From: CAYQJL01 sp964573295
GTDB lineage: Bacteria > Eisenbacteria > RBG-16-71-46 > CAIMUX01 > WJJG01
Length of the DNA: 64,000 nt
Direction of reading: 5' to 3'
NCBI GenBank assembly: GCA_964573295.1
Contig: CAZNJE010000001.1
Location: 62,001 to 126,000 of the forward strand
The notes under the pieces were generated by a model. It was not told the origin of the DNA. It did no database searches and saw only the letters and a program-made list of their open reading frames with translations. Positions within the stretch are counted from its first letter, which is position 1. Every line of letters begins with the position of its first letter. Shown here piece after piece: positions 41,872 through 51,277 of the stretch. The translations under genes were made by a program, and so were the position numbers.

Positions 41872-43437
41872 CTATAGCTGCCAGGCAGAGCTGAACCGGA
41901 GCGTTGTGGCGCTCAAATCGATAATCGGTGCCCGATCGTACGGATCATCAAAGGAGATCTCCCGCTCATCGGTGGGCCGCGTGTCGTCAAGGAACCAGCG
42001 GCGCAGCGTGAACGACTGGAACTCCACCCCCAGATCGAACCGGATGTCGGTTCTGGTCAACAGCGAGAATCCAAAGCTGAAGCCCTCGCCCTCGACTTGG
42101 TCCCCGAAGTAGTAGGGCCCCTCACCCTCGACCGGGTCGAGATCATACATGGCCAGGGGGATCGTGCGGTAGCCCACCCGCGAAAGCAGCTCCATCCCGC
42201 GGTCGTGCATAGCGCCCTGCATCAAGGGAAACTCGAACTCGGCCCCTACGTGGTAGCTCGTCAGATCCGGAGAGGGGTATGGGCCATCAAACACCTCGTA
42301 GTCGGACCGCGTGTGCTTGATCTCGGCCTCTGACCAGTTGCGCTGATTGAGATCGGCCGCCACGGTGATGCCCTTGATCGGGCCCACACGCACTCCGCCG
42401 CTGAAAAAGGCCGGCACCTCGATGTCGTAGTCGGCCACCTCGCCGCGGAAGTAGACAACCTGCATCTGGTCTGGTGTCAGGAGGCTCCGCTGATTGAAAC
42501 GACTATTGTAGACCTCCAGCGTGTAGGGCAGGCTCATCCAGCCGGCCACGCTGACCAGATCGGTCACATCGGCCAGCACCCCCACCTCAGCCGAGAATCC
42601 CTTGTAATCCTTCTGGAAACTGAGTCGACCGGACTCGAAGTCGCGCACCGCGATGTCGGTCGTGATCTCCGAACGCAGGCGCCCGCGCAGAAAGTTCCCG
42701 CTGACCCCCAAAGCCACAGAAACCCCGTCCCCAGCGAGAACCTCATAGCCCAGGCTGGCCGTGACGCTCTCGATCGAGCCGCGTTCGGTGTCGTCGGTGC
42801 CGACGACGAATGGGAAGCCCGAGCCTCCCTCGAGCAATCCCATCTCCAGCAGGGTCTCCTGACCCCATGCCGCCTCGGTGTGGCGCCGATAGGCCAAACC
42901 GCCCACCAGGCTTGATCCGCCCAGCGTCGTCAGCGGTGTGGCGCCGCCCAGGAAGCCGAAGCCGCTGATGCCCGCCAGCTTCCATGTATAGTCACTAACG
43001 CCGAATTCGGGCTGGCCCTCGATGTGCACCGTGTCGGGCAAAGCCGAGCCGGTGCCCGAAGAGGAGCGGGAAAAGCCATCGACCGCCAGCTCCCCTCGTT
43101 CCATCCGCCCGAGGGCGGCCGGATTCCAACCCATGGCTTTCGCCCCACGGCTCATGGCCAGATGGGCGCCGCCCATCCCCCAGGCGTCGGCCCCGGCCCG
43201 CGGACTAATCGTGTCCATCGGGCGGTAGAAGAACATCGGGAAAACTGTCGCGACGTCGGCGAATACGCCTCCATTCATCTGCAATGCCAGTTCATAGGCA
43301 TCACCGGCATAGAATGGCGCCGGCTTCGGCAGGGTGAATTCCACCGACTGCGCCTGCGCATACGAGCTCATTCCCAGCAGGATTGCGAGCACCAGACTGA
43401 CGGCCAGACCGATTCGCGTTGCCATCCGCATGATCAT
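41872..43437 (-). CDS. FadL/PorV-like outer-membrane beta-barrel protein
   Basis: 521 residues from the ATG at 43437 with GGAGGA upstream. The signal peptide (IGLAVSLVLAILLGMSSYAQA) is cleaved before QSVEFTLP. The GADAWGMGGAHLAMSRGAKAMGWNPAALG segment matches the start of FadL/PorV-type barrels (gly-rich turn, then N-P-A-A/G-L). About 14 amphipathic strands follow, and the protein ends with aromatic-rich strands (FSSAWQL). FadL proteins transport hydrophobic compounds; PorV members act in type 9 secretion; the sequence does not decide between them. It follows a lipoprotein gene by 16 bases, so the pair is one operon. Confidence 0.8.
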   Translation of the reverse strand: MIMRMATRIGLAVSLVLAILLGMSSYAQAQSVEFTLPKPAPFYAGDAYELALQMNGGVFADVATVFPMFFYRPMDTISPRAGADAWGMGGAHLAMSRGAKAMGWNPAALGRMERGELAVDGFSRSSSGTGSALPDTVHIEGQPEFGVSDYTWKLAGISGFGFLGGATPLTTLGGSSLVGGLAYRRHTEAAWGQETLLEMGLLEGGSGFPFVVGTDDTERGSIESVTASLGYEVLAGDGVSVALGVSGNFLRGRLRSEITTDIAVRDFESGRLSFQKDYKGFSAEVGVLADVTDLVSVAGWMSLPYTLEVYNSRFNQRSLLTPDQMQVVYFRGEVADYDIEVPAFFSGGVRVGPIKGITVAADLNQRNWSEAEIKHTRSDYEVFDGPYPSPDLTSYHVGAEFEFPLMQGAMHDRGMELLSRVGYRTIPLAMYDLDPVEGEGPYYFGDQVEGEGFSFGFSLLTRTDIRFDLGVEFQSFTLRRWFLDDTRPTDEREISFDDPYDRAPIIDLSATTLRFSSAWQL

Positions 43438-43453
43438 CAAACCATTCCTCCGA

Positions 43454-43924
43454 CTAGGATCGCTCTTGCATCAGGAACATCGAGACGAAACCGGTCATGG
43501 CCCAGAAGGCTGCCCGGGTCGCCGTCTTCATGGCATCGACCTTGACCTGTTCCACGCGGTCGATCTCGTCACGCTGGAACTCGAAGCTCTGCAACTCGAC
43601 CCGCAGATCCACCTGTGCGTTGCGAAGACGCTGCTGGGGAGCCCCGTAGGTCTCGACCTCGCGGAGGAAGCGGCACTCATCCAGGATGATCTCTTCTTGC
43701 GTCAACTCGTAGATGACGCCATCGTAGACAGCTCCCCCGGTAACGACGGTGACCCCCTCATCGACGTTGATCCTGCCCCGGATAGTGGAGCCGTCTTTGA
43801 ACGTGATCACCGAGGTCTGGCGCTCGCTGAGCGTGGGGTCCTCGAGGGGCACCAGCTTGGTGCACCCCAGTCCCGCCGTAGCCAAGAGCAGCAAGACGGT
43901 CGTCAGATAGCAGGCGCGCCTCAT
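43454..43924 (-). CDS. Small lipoprotein
   Basis: 156 residues when started at the ATG at 43924 (MRRACYLTT). The signal peptide ends in the lipobox-like sequence TAGLGC. The mature part contains a beta hairpin segment (VITFKDGSTIRGRINVDEGV) and a helical stretch, and the C-terminus holds a hydrophobic segment (AAFWAMTGFVSMFLM). No family is recognised. It is immediately upstream of the porin gene (16-base gap) and probably works with it in the envelope. The open frame extends 32 codons further upstream, but the later ATG gives a normal signal peptide. Confidence 0.65.
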   Translation of the reverse strand: MRRACYLTTVLLLLATAGLGCTKLVPLEDPTLSERQTSVITFKDGSTIRGRINVDEGVTVVTGGAVYDGVIYELTQEEIILDECRFLREVETYGAPQQRLRNAQVDLRVELQSFEFQRDEIDRVEQVKVDAMKTATRAAFWAMTGFVSMFLMQERS

Positions 43925-44187
43925 ACCGCATCGTCCTCTGCAATGAGCCGCACCCGGCCATACGGATCCGGGGGCGGCAAGCAACCCAGGTCTTCCCAAC
44001 CGATTCTCCACCTTGCTCAAAGATGGTCAGGTATGGAATATAGGTGCGTTAATCGGGAGGGTCAACACATATCACGGTGCGCGAGGGTGCGACGAGGACG
44101 AGACCGGAATTCGCAATCTCTTTTCGATGAAGAAGATACAGTGGCGACATTGACCGGTCGCCCCGTCGCGTGCCCCGGCCGGGTGGA

Positions 44188-45729
44188 CTAGAGAAGGTAG
44201 GGAGCCAAATCGAGCCCCAAGAGCTCGGGATCGAGCGCTTCCCGGATCGGCAGCTCGGCCTCCGGCCACGCGCTTCGGTCGCTTAGATTGACGAGTTGCA
44301 GCTCACTCGGCAGGATGATCTGTTCCTGGGCCGTCTGGAGGAGGCGGACTACCGGCCGAACCGGATCCGTTGGGTCGGTCGCAACGACCATCGCAAGGTC
44401 GCCGCGGGTGAGCCGCACGAGACTTCCGACCGGATAGAGTCCCATCAGGCAGACAAAGAGGCGCATCAAGACCGGATCGAAGTTCTTCCCGCTGCGGCCC
44501 AGCATGTGGAGCATGACGCGGTGGGGAATGAGCCGGTCGGTCTCGTAGGTCCGCCGCGAGGTCATCGCGTCATAGCAATCCGCAATCGAGACGATACGGC
44601 TCATCACGCCGATCTCCCAATGGTCGCCCATGCGTGGATAGCCGGTAAGATCATAGCGCATGTGGTGTTCGAGGCCCACCAGTGCCACCTTCATGGTCAG
44701 TTCGGTCAGCTGATCGCTGCGCAACAGCGTCCGGACCCCTTCGAGCGGATGGGTCTTCATGATCTCCCATTCCATGGGGCTGAACGTGCCCGGCTTGTTG
44801 AGAACCGGCTTGGGCACGTTCATCTTGCCCAGGTCATGGAAGAAGGCGGCGACGCCCAGTTCGGCCAGCTCGCGCTTGTTCAGGCCCAGACGCTGTCCAA
44901 GAGCGGTGGCCAGGATGCAGACGTTGACCGAATGCAGGAAGGTCTGCGTGTCGAACGCCTTGAGGGCGGTCAGCGCCAGGAGGGAGAATTCCTCCTCGAC
45001 CAGGGTGTCGATGATCTTGTGCACGACCTGGCGGGTTCGTCTCAGGGCCGGCATGCTCTGGGCCCCGAGGCTGCTCATCTGGAATCGCGCAACGCGCATG
45101 GCGCCGAAGAAGGTCTGCCGGGCCCGCCGACGGAGCTCCCCCAAGTCGGCCACCGAATCCCAGCCGCTCTCGGACTCGACCTCCTCGGCCTCCGCCTCGT
45201 AGGAGAGGATCTCGATGCCCAGAATGCCCATCGCCTCCATTTCCTCGCGGCGTTCTTGTTCCGAGCTGCATTCGTCGCGCCGCCAGTTCTCGAGCATCTG
45301 AAGGAAGCGAGCAACTTCGGCATCATCCCAGGGTCCGCTGAACTGGATGCCCCCGAGACCCATCGTACCGAACTCTTCGGCCACCATTTGCGCCAGGAGG
45401 TTCCCCGAGGAGTACGGCGAGAGCGCCTCCTCGCCAGCCAGCAAGCCACTGCCGTAGCGGACCAGCCGGGGCGGTATCGCTTGCTGTTCCATCGCGAGAA
45501 CGCTCGTGCGCAGGTTTTCGAGCGTGCTGCGGAAGGTGCGATCCTGCAGGCCGCGCAGCACCAGCGCGCGCCAGCAACTGTGGAAATGGCGCAGGAAGGC
45601 AGCCCCGGGCGTCTCGCTCGCGGGGTCGCCGTGCGTCTCGGACATGGGTGCCCCCGGCTCAACGCCGGCGTACTCTTGGCGGAATCCGGAGTGCGAAGGC
45701 ATCTCTCGTCTGGCTGCCATGACCGTCAT
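44188..45729 (-). CDS. HD-GYP domain protein, putative c-di-GMP phosphodiesterase
   Basis: 513 residues. The C-terminal HD-GYP domain (~230-440) keeps its metal ligands: the first His in FLHSVNV, FFHDLGKMNVP (HD near 297), KTHPLEG, and HHMRYDLTGYPR (the GYP near 361), followed by the ADCYDAMTSRR helix. HD-GYP enzymes hydrolyse cyclic di-GMP. The N-terminal ~200 residues form a helical/beta module resembling the N-terminus of the HEAT protein encoded next door. ATG 45729 has GGGAG only 2 bases away; ATG 45720 is an equally good start. It lies 165 bases downstream of the HEAT gene on the same strand. Confidence 0.85.
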   Translation of the reverse strand: MTVMAARREMPSHSGFRQEYAGVEPGAPMSETHGDPASETPGAAFLRHFHSCWRALVLRGLQDRTFRSTLENLRTSVLAMEQQAIPPRLVRYGSGLLAGEEALSPYSSGNLLAQMVAEEFGTMGLGGIQFSGPWDDAEVARFLQMLENWRRDECSSEQERREEMEAMGILGIEILSYEAEAEEVESESGWDSVADLGELRRRARQTFFGAMRVARFQMSSLGAQSMPALRRTRQVVHKIIDTLVEEEFSLLALTALKAFDTQTFLHSVNVCILATALGQRLGLNKRELAELGVAAFFHDLGKMNVPKPVLNKPGTFSPMEWEIMKTHPLEGVRTLLRSDQLTELTMKVALVGLEHHMRYDLTGYPRMGDHWEIGVMSRIVSIADCYDAMTSRRTYETDRLIPHRVMLHMLGRSGKNFDPVLMRLFVCLMGLYPVGSLVRLTRGDLAMVVATDPTDPVRPVVRLLQTAQEQIILPSELQLVNLSDRSAWPEAELPIREALDPELLGLDLAPYLL

Positions 45730-45802
45730 TCTCCCGTCTTCAAGCCCGTGGGGCCGCGATTGCTCACCGCCATCTCGGATTGCAACTGCGGACCGCGACC
45801 TC

Positions 45803-45887
45803 CGAGGCACTGGCCCCGAACCGAGGCACTGGGCCCGAACCGAGGCACGTGGCTCGGACCAAGGCCCTGGCCCCGGACCGAGGCGGC
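45803..45887. repeat. 19-bp tandem repeat, 4.5 copies
   Basis: Units at 45803, 45822, 45841 and 45860 of the type CGAGGCACTGGCCCCGAAC, plus a partial copy to 45887. They fill the gap between the HEAT stop and the HD-GYP start on the minus strand. The period is not a multiple of three. Confidence 0.9.
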
Positions 45888-45894
45888 CCGCGCG

Positions 45895-47667
45895 CTAGGC
45901 CGCCCTCGAAGGGCTGCGCCCATCGCTCTGGATTTGCTTGCGATGACGCTCAAGCGCCCGCCGGCTCGACTCCGCCAGCAACGGATCACGCGCATCACGG
46001 TACTTCATCAGCAGCGGTCCGGCCTGTTCGATGCTCACGAACCCAAGCGCGCGCAATGCGCAGGCCTTCTGGATGCGCCAGTGACGCGGTGCCAACCAAT
46101 CTCGCCGGCTGACCGTCCGCTCCAGCAGCGGAAAGACCTCCCCCGGCGAGGAGCACGCCATGGCCTCGTAGAGCGCAGCCTGCTCCTCGAAATCGCGCTT
46201 GTCGAAGTCCTTGGCGAGCAGCGTTTGCAGCAGTGGCTGGAGCGCTCTGGCTCCGTAGGTCTCGCTCAAGATCTGGGCGGCGGTCAGTCGCACCTGCCCG
46301 TCATCGTCCTCGAGACTGCGCAGCAACCGTTTCTCCAGGTTCGGGGCCCGGCAGGCCGTCAGGAACTCCAGCACCGCCACCCGGATGTCCGCCTCGGGAC
46401 TGCTGTGAAGACTGGCCAGCTGGCGACTCCATTCCTCTGCCTGATCGGCTGTGAACTGAGGAGACATGAACTTCGCCAGCGCCTTCAGGTCACGAGCGCT
46501 CAATCGGTTTGGCTGGCCCAGGAGAAGATGGGCGCGGTGCTGCATCGCCCGCCCCATCGCCTGCGCCGGAATGGACGACATGGCGCGGCCAGACTCGTCG
46601 ACCTCGATCGCGCTCGCCACGGCGTCGAGGACGATGCGTAAGCCTGGCGGACGCAATTCGCTGAGAAAAGCGATCACGAGTTTCTCGTTGCCACATACGG
46701 AGGTCTCCAGCGCATCGAGCGTCCGCCGGGCAGCCTCGGCGCCGGAGAGGTCTTCGCTCATCTGCTCAAGGGCCGTGGCCAGCGGTCCGCTGAGATCCGC
46801 CGACCGCTCTCGGAAGCGGCGAATGACATGCACGAACGTGTCAAACCGGCCCTCGCGCAGCAGGTCCAGCGTGTACTGGCGGATCAGCTTCAGGATGCGT
46901 TCGCTCTCGCTTGGTGAAAGGTCCAACAGCAAAATCTCGCCCAGGACTTTGACCATCTTCGTGCGAATCTGCCGGCCCTCTTGCTTGACCAGTTTGCAGA
47001 GGCTGCTGAGCTCGCCCTCCTCGGCCTGGAACGTGCGAGCGTTCAGGTCGGTGGTGTCGAGCCCCCCGGCAGACGCGAGATAGCGCTCGAGCGGGTGCAT
47101 GCCCTCCCAGAGCTGAGTGTCGTCGCGCCCCTGCCCCGGAAGCTCGACTTCCTCCTCCCGATCCTCCTCGACCAGCTCGGGCAACGCCTGTAGGGGAAGG
47201 GTGTCCTCGAGCGTATCGATGACCCGGTAGGTGATCGAAGGTAGGTCCATCTCCCACAGCATGACCGAGAGATCCTCGTCGGTGGGATTGAGCTCCCCGC
47301 GCACCGTGCGGGTCAGAAGCTCCAGGAGCCGCTCAGCCTCCGGGCGGCTGACATCGGGCAGAAAGCCCAGTTGGCGCAGCCCGGCTTCGAAGAGCCGGAC
47401 CATCGGGTCCCACCCGTCGTCACCCCGCCGCAGCACGGTGATACCGCTCCACTGCACCTGATCCGACCGCACCGTCAACTGAACCCCTCTCTCCCCGCTC
47501 GGGAAGGAGATCAGGGTGTCGATGAGCGTCTCGAGCATGCGCTCGCGAACCGGGTTACCCTCGGGATAGAACGCCACCGCCTTCAGGGCGGCCTGGAACT
47601 CAGCGAAGGCCCGCGCCTCGGCCGAGGCGTGTTCGGCGCCCTCGTTGTGCAGCGACAGGTGAGTCAT
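45895..47667 (-). CDS. HEAT-repeat protein with a shared N-terminal module
   Basis: 590 residues from the ATG at 47667. Residues ~15-150 form a helical/beta module: FAEFQAALKAVAFYPEGNPV, then VQLTVRSDQVQWSG, GDDGWDPMVRLFEAGLRQLGF and a leucine-rich end ERLLELL. Residues ~300-580 are degenerate HEAT repeats, clearest in DIRVAVLEFLTACRAP, DGQVRLTAAQILSETYG and the C-terminal ADPLL-like helix pairs. HEAT proteins are scaffolds for protein-protein contacts. The neighbouring HD-GYP gene and the shared N-terminal module suggest a c-di-GMP signalling pair (inference). No catalytic residues are visible. Confidence 0.72.
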   Translation of the reverse strand: MTHLSLHNEGAEHASAEARAFAEFQAALKAVAFYPEGNPVRERMLETLIDTLISFPSGERGVQLTVRSDQVQWSGITVLRRGDDGWDPMVRLFEAGLRQLGFLPDVSRPEAERLLELLTRTVRGELNPTDEDLSVMLWEMDLPSITYRVIDTLEDTLPLQALPELVEEDREEEVELPGQGRDDTQLWEGMHPLERYLASAGGLDTTDLNARTFQAEEGELSSLCKLVKQEGRQIRTKMVKVLGEILLLDLSPSESERILKLIRQYTLDLLREGRFDTFVHVIRRFRERSADLSGPLATALEQMSEDLSGAEAARRTLDALETSVCGNEKLVIAFLSELRPPGLRIVLDAVASAIEVDESGRAMSSIPAQAMGRAMQHRAHLLLGQPNRLSARDLKALAKFMSPQFTADQAEEWSRQLASLHSSPEADIRVAVLEFLTACRAPNLEKRLLRSLEDDDGQVRLTAAQILSETYGARALQPLLQTLLAKDFDKRDFEEQAALYEAMACSSPGEVFPLLERTVSRRDWLAPRHWRIQKACALRALGFVSIEQAGPLLMKYRDARDPLLAESSRRALERHRKQIQSDGRSPSRAA

Positions 47668-48038
47668 GCATGCGCCCTTCTCGAAGCAGACCGCCCTCGT
47701 CTGGAGCCTCGCACTGGGACCTTTCCGTTTCGGCGGCAGACCCAATCGGGCCCAGCGCGACAAGATGGAAGCTCGCCCGCGGTCGTGCCGGGCAACTGGG
47801 CCGCCTGGTAGAATTTTCGGACGGTGGTGGGGGTGTCTGCACTGGTGAGAGGAGCCCAAATCGGTCCAACGGCTGGTATCAGCAGGTTGTGGCAACAGAA
47901 ATCCCGGCAGCGATCTGCTAAGATCTTATAGCATCATCAACTAGAGGCATAGTCCCGAACTCTTCGACACTTCCGAGCTAATGGTTATTTGCAGCAGCCA
48001 GTTACAAGGGGGAAACGGGATTCTTTGCACCACAACCC
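47668..48038. other. Intergenic region between NAD(P)HX repair gene and HEAT gene
   Basis: 371 bases on the minus-strand path between the nnr stop and the HEAT start. The part around 47925-48000 is clearly more AT-rich than its surroundings (TATAAG on the minus strand near 47930), a likely promoter area for the HEAT gene. I cannot assign a proper -35/-10 pair and see no repeat array. Confidence 0.45.
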
Positions 48039-49724
48039 TCAGGTCACCTGATAGCCGTGCTCGGTCACATGCGGCATCTCCGCCCCATCCACAACCAGGG
48101 CCGAGACCTTCTCCCATGCCGCCGGCAAGGAGGCAATCACATCGCTGGGCACCAGGCCGGCTTCCCCGTAAGTCTGCACCGCCAGATCGGCGGCCAGACC
48201 GTGCAAGAACACGCCCGCCCGTGCCGCCGAGAGCGGGTCCCGGTGTTGGCCCATGAGGGCCGCGATGACGCCGGTCAGCGCGTCGCCGCTTCCACCGGTC
48301 GCCAGGCCCGCGTTGCCGGTGGGGTTGATCCACACCGATCCCCCCGGGTCCGCGATCACGGTCGGGGCGCCCTTGAGCACCAGTACACACCGACGAGCGC
48401 GTGCGTAAGACGCCGCGCGGTCCCACGGCGTTTGGGCCTCGGGGCCGGTGTCGAGGGATCCCTCCTCCATGCCCGCCTCCATGCTGGCCTCGAACTTCTC
48501 CAGCCGACTCATCTCGCCGGGGTGCGGGGTCAGCACCGGTGGCGGTTCACTCGCGGGCCGCTGCCAAGGGATTTGGGAGAGAGCGAACAGGCCGTCGGCA
48601 TCGACGAGCAAAGGACCCGGCACCCGCGCCAGCATCTCGGCGACGAGCCGCTGGGTCTCCTGCTCCCGGCCCATGCCTGGGCCGAGGACGTAGACATCCG
48701 TGAGCGCCTCGCGTTCGGTGATGCGCTCGATCGCGGTGGTGTCCAGGCCGCCGGCGGCTGTCTCCGGACACGGCTGGGTCATCGCCTCGGTGAGCTTACC
48801 CTCCAGGATGGGATTGAGGCTTTCGGGGATGGCCAGCGTCACCAGGCCGGCCCCACTGCGCAGCGCGGCTCGGGCCGCCAGCGAAGGGGCGCCGGTCAGG
48901 CCCGGTGATCCACCCACGATCAGAAGCCGACCCTCACGGCCCTTGTGCGTATCGGCTCCCCGCCGCGGCAAGAGCACGAGCAGATCCTCGGCGGTCGTCA
49001 GGTTCAGGTGGAGTCCAACGTCACGCTCGACGCTACGGGGGATCCCAATGTCGGCCACGTGGAGGCGCCCCACGTAGCTACGGCCCGGGTAGGCGAAGAA
49101 CCCGGCCTTCGCGTAGGCCATCGTCACGGTGACGTCGGCCTCCACCGCCTCGCCCGGCACCTGGCCGGTGTCGGCATCCACGCCGGTCGGCAGATCGATG
49201 GCCAGTACCTCGGCGCCCACCTCCGCCCGCAATGCGCCGATCACGAACACACCCGCCCCGATCAGGCCCCGCGGAGCTCCACGCGCACCGGTCCCCAGCA
49301 ACCCGTCGACCACCAGCGGGGGGTGTGAACGATGCCCGCGCAGGATCTGCTCGACGGTCGCCTCGAGCTGTTCCGGGTCGGTCACGATACGCCGGCGTCC
49401 GTTGAGGGCAGTGTAGCGCTTCCACTGAACGCGGGCGTCGGGCGACAGGGCGCCCTCCTCGGCCAACAGCACGACCTCCGGATGGAGCCGGCACTCTTCG
49501 AGCAGGCTGGCCACCACGAGCCCGTCGCCTCCGTTGTTCCCCCGGCCGCAGAAGATCAAGATCGGCCGCTGGGCAAGCGCGTCGAAGTGCCGGCGCAGGG
49601 CGGTGAAGATGCCCCATCCGGCTCGCTCCATGAGAACCAGCCCGTCGGTAGGCCCTTCGAGGCCGATGCCCTCGATCGTCCTCCGATCACACTCACGCAT
49701 CTGTTCAGAAGTGATCAGCTTCAC
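48039..49724 (-). CDS. nnr: Bifunctional NAD(P)H-hydrate epimerase / ADP-dependent dehydratase
   Basis: 561 residues from the GTG at 49724 with GGAGG upstream. N-terminal epimerase domain (YjeF_N): MRECDRRTIEG, then the GRGNNGGDGLVVASLL loop and VDGLLGTGARG. C-terminal dehydratase domain (carbohydrate-kinase fold): DTHKGREGRLLIVGGSPG, LVDADGLFAL, LTPHPGEMSRL, VLKGAPTVI and TGGSGDALTGVIAAL. It repairs hydrated NADH and NADPH: the epimerase interconverts the R and S forms and the dehydratase restores the S form using ADP. It ends an operon that may begin with the HAD gene. The preceding gap holds a 32-bp repeat. Confidence 0.93.
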   Translation of the reverse strand: MKLITSEQMRECDRRTIEGIGLEGPTDGLVLMERAGWGIFTALRRHFDALAQRPILIFCGRGNNGGDGLVVASLLEECRLHPEVVLLAEEGALSPDARVQWKRYTALNGRRRIVTDPEQLEATVEQILRGHRSHPPLVVDGLLGTGARGAPRGLIGAGVFVIGALRAEVGAEVLAIDLPTGVDADTGQVPGEAVEADVTVTMAYAKAGFFAYPGRSYVGRLHVADIGIPRSVERDVGLHLNLTTAEDLLVLLPRRGADTHKGREGRLLIVGGSPGLTGAPSLAARAALRSGAGLVTLAIPESLNPILEGKLTEAMTQPCPETAAGGLDTTAIERITEREALTDVYVLGPGMGREQETQRLVAEMLARVPGPLLVDADGLFALSQIPWQRPASEPPPVLTPHPGEMSRLEKFEASMEAGMEEGSLDTGPEAQTPWDRAASYARARRCVLVLKGAPTVIADPGGSVWINPTGNAGLATGGSGDALTGVIAALMGQHRDPLSAARAGVFLHGLAADLAVQTYGEAGLVPSDVIASLPAAWEKVSALVVDGAEMPHVTEHGYQVT

Positions 49725-49758
49725 GTTGGATGCCTCCTCCGGCAGACAACCCAGTCTA

Positions 49759-49886
49759 GCGCGCTGGCAACGACAGGTCCATCCGGTACCGCGCGCTGGC
49801 CACGACAGGTCCATTGCGTACCGCGCGCTGGCGACGAGAGGTCCATCCGGTACCGCCCGCTGGCGACAACAGATCCATCCGGCCCA
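49759..49886. repeat. 32-bp tandem repeat, 4 copies, contiguous
   Basis: Four units at 49759, 49791, 49823 and 49855, sharing GCGCGCTGGC and ACAGGTCCATCCGG. Copies touch each other with no spacers, so it is a minisatellite and not a CRISPR array. It lies between the HAD stop and the nnr start. Confidence 0.9.
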
Positions 49887-49938
49887 GCGTCCTTCAGACG
49901 GCAGGTCCTGCGCACCCAACCGGTCCCCGCGCTCGGCT

Positions 49939-50631
49939 TCACGCCTTCGGGGTGCCGTTGATCTCCTCGAGGATGTCGAGCAGCTCGATGGCGTCATCGA
50001 TCTCGTAGTCAGCGCCGGACCGCTCGGTGCTCTTGGTATCTCCGTAGCGGGCGAAGACGGTGGGGATCCCCAGCGCGCCGGCACCGCGCATGTCGCGGTC
50101 GGGCCAGTCGCCCACCATGATCGCCTCCTGCGGTGACAGATCCAGCAGCTCCAGCGCCCGCCGGAATGGAGCCGGCGCCGGCTTGCGCTGGCCAGTGTCA
50201 TCGAAGGTGATGACGTGCTCGAACACGTGCTGCAGGGCCAGGTGGTGGATGCGTTGCCAGGCTTGCAGGCGCGGGGCATCGCTCAAGACGGCCAACCGGA
50301 TGCCCCGGCGCAGCAGTTCCATCAGCGTGAGCTTCACGTGCGGGTAGAGCACGAGGGTCGAATCGCGGGACTTCCGGTAGGCGATGATGCCGGCCGCCAG
50401 GATCGAGGCCGGCACGTGGCCATAGACATCCCGCAGCAGATGGTCGAAGACCGACTGGTACTCGATACCCTCCTGGTCATAGATCGCGTAGATCCGGCTC
50501 GCGGCCTCCTCCGGTGAAAGGGGCAAGCCCATGTCGTACATCGCGTGGGCCGCAGCGCCGATGGCCTGGTCCTTCATCACGACGAAGTCGGTCAGCGTGT
50601 TGTCGAGATCGAAGATGACGGCTCGAATCAT
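49939..50631 (-). CDS. HAD-family hydrolase (phosphatase)
   Basis: 230 residues from the ATG at 50631. The nucleophile motif is VIFDLDNTLTDF (D-x-D-x-T), followed by a helical cap, LAVLSDAP (motif II, here S-D), a KPAPAPF lysine segment (III) and VGDWPDRDMRGA (motif IV acidic pair). This is the subfamily-I layout of phosphoglycolate phosphatase-like enzymes, so it hydrolyses a small phosphate ester. The window has serA and serC but no canonical phosphoserine phosphatase; this gene, 0.7 kb from that operon, could be considered for it, but the motif is not the SerB type. Confidence 0.85.
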   Translation of the reverse strand: MIRAVIFDLDNTLTDFVVMKDQAIGAAAHAMYDMGLPLSPEEAASRIYAIYDQEGIEYQSVFDHLLRDVYGHVPASILAAGIIAYRKSRDSTLVLYPHVKLTLMELLRRGIRLAVLSDAPRLQAWQRIHHLALQHVFEHVITFDDTGQRKPAPAPFRRALELLDLSPQEAIMVGDWPDRDMRGAGALGIPTVFARYGDTKSTERSGADYEIDDAIELLDILEEINGTPKA

Positions 50632-50711
50632 GATCGGAGCACCCTTCGGTTCACGCCTGGAATGAAATCCACCGGGATGACGACGTTGCGGGTGACACCA
50701 CCAGAGGCGCC

Positions 50712-50765
50712 ATCGCCACGGATGACACCATCGCAGATGACACCGCAATAGATGACACCGCAATC
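50712..50765. repeat. 15-bp repeat, about 3-4 copies, near the HAD start
   Basis: Units ATCGCAGATGACACC (50730) and GCAATAGATGACACC (50745), with an 18-bp variant before them and a partial one after. They end about 80 bp upstream of the HAD start codon. Confidence 0.75.
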
Positions 50766-50886
50766 GCGCCGCCGGGTCCGTCCCGTCGTGCCAAAGGCCC
50801 GAGACGCCGTGCAGGGCGCAGGAAGGTCAGGTCGGGCGCCGAACGCCGCATTGAACGCGCACGTTGGATGCCGGCGCCGGTTCCGG

Positions 50887-51084
50887 TTACTTGCTGGAGA
50901 AACTGATCGTACGGCCGTAGCTGATCTCGCCGTTGTCGATGCGGATGTTGAAGCCACACTCCGGGTTGGTGCAGACCCACGCTTTGAACTTGATGGGCGC
51001 GCCATCGCGGCCGTAGTCCGAGAGCGGTATCAGCACGCCGGTGCTGCATTTCTTGCATGTCGGCAGCGCAAACTCCCTATCCAT
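50887..51084 (-). CDS. Small zinc-ribbon protein
   Basis: 65 residues from the ATG at 51084 with GGGGAGGA immediately upstream. Two cysteine pairs (Cys 10, 13 and Cys 38, 43; C-x2-C and C-x4-C) frame a beta hairpin, a one-zinc ribbon. Function is unknown; small ribbons of this kind occur as RNA or protein adaptors. It is divergent from the DUF1015 gene. Confidence 0.65.
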   Translation of the reverse strand: MDREFALPTCKKCSTGVLIPLSDYGRDGAPIKFKAWVCTNPECGFNIRIDNGEISYGRTISFSSK

Positions 51085-51277
51085 TCCTCCCCTCCCGTCT
51101 GAGAGAATCCTCAGATGCGCCTGCCCGTGCTCGGGGTCAACCTCCCCGCCCCTTCGCGCGCCTGTCGCGCGCGGCTCGGACCCCCTGGCCCTCAAACTGG
51201 GCATTCTGCGTGCCAGGGTAGCGCGGTGTCAAGGCTCGCCACATGTGGAGCGGTACTCGCAAGCCACACAAGAGGTC

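Noticed and set aside
47941..48426. A minus-strand gene overlapping the nnr end
   Set aside because: Out-of-frame reading of the dehydratase domain with no motif support.
49759..49886. CRISPR array
   Set aside because: Four 32-bp copies are directly adjacent with no spacers, and no cas gene is present.
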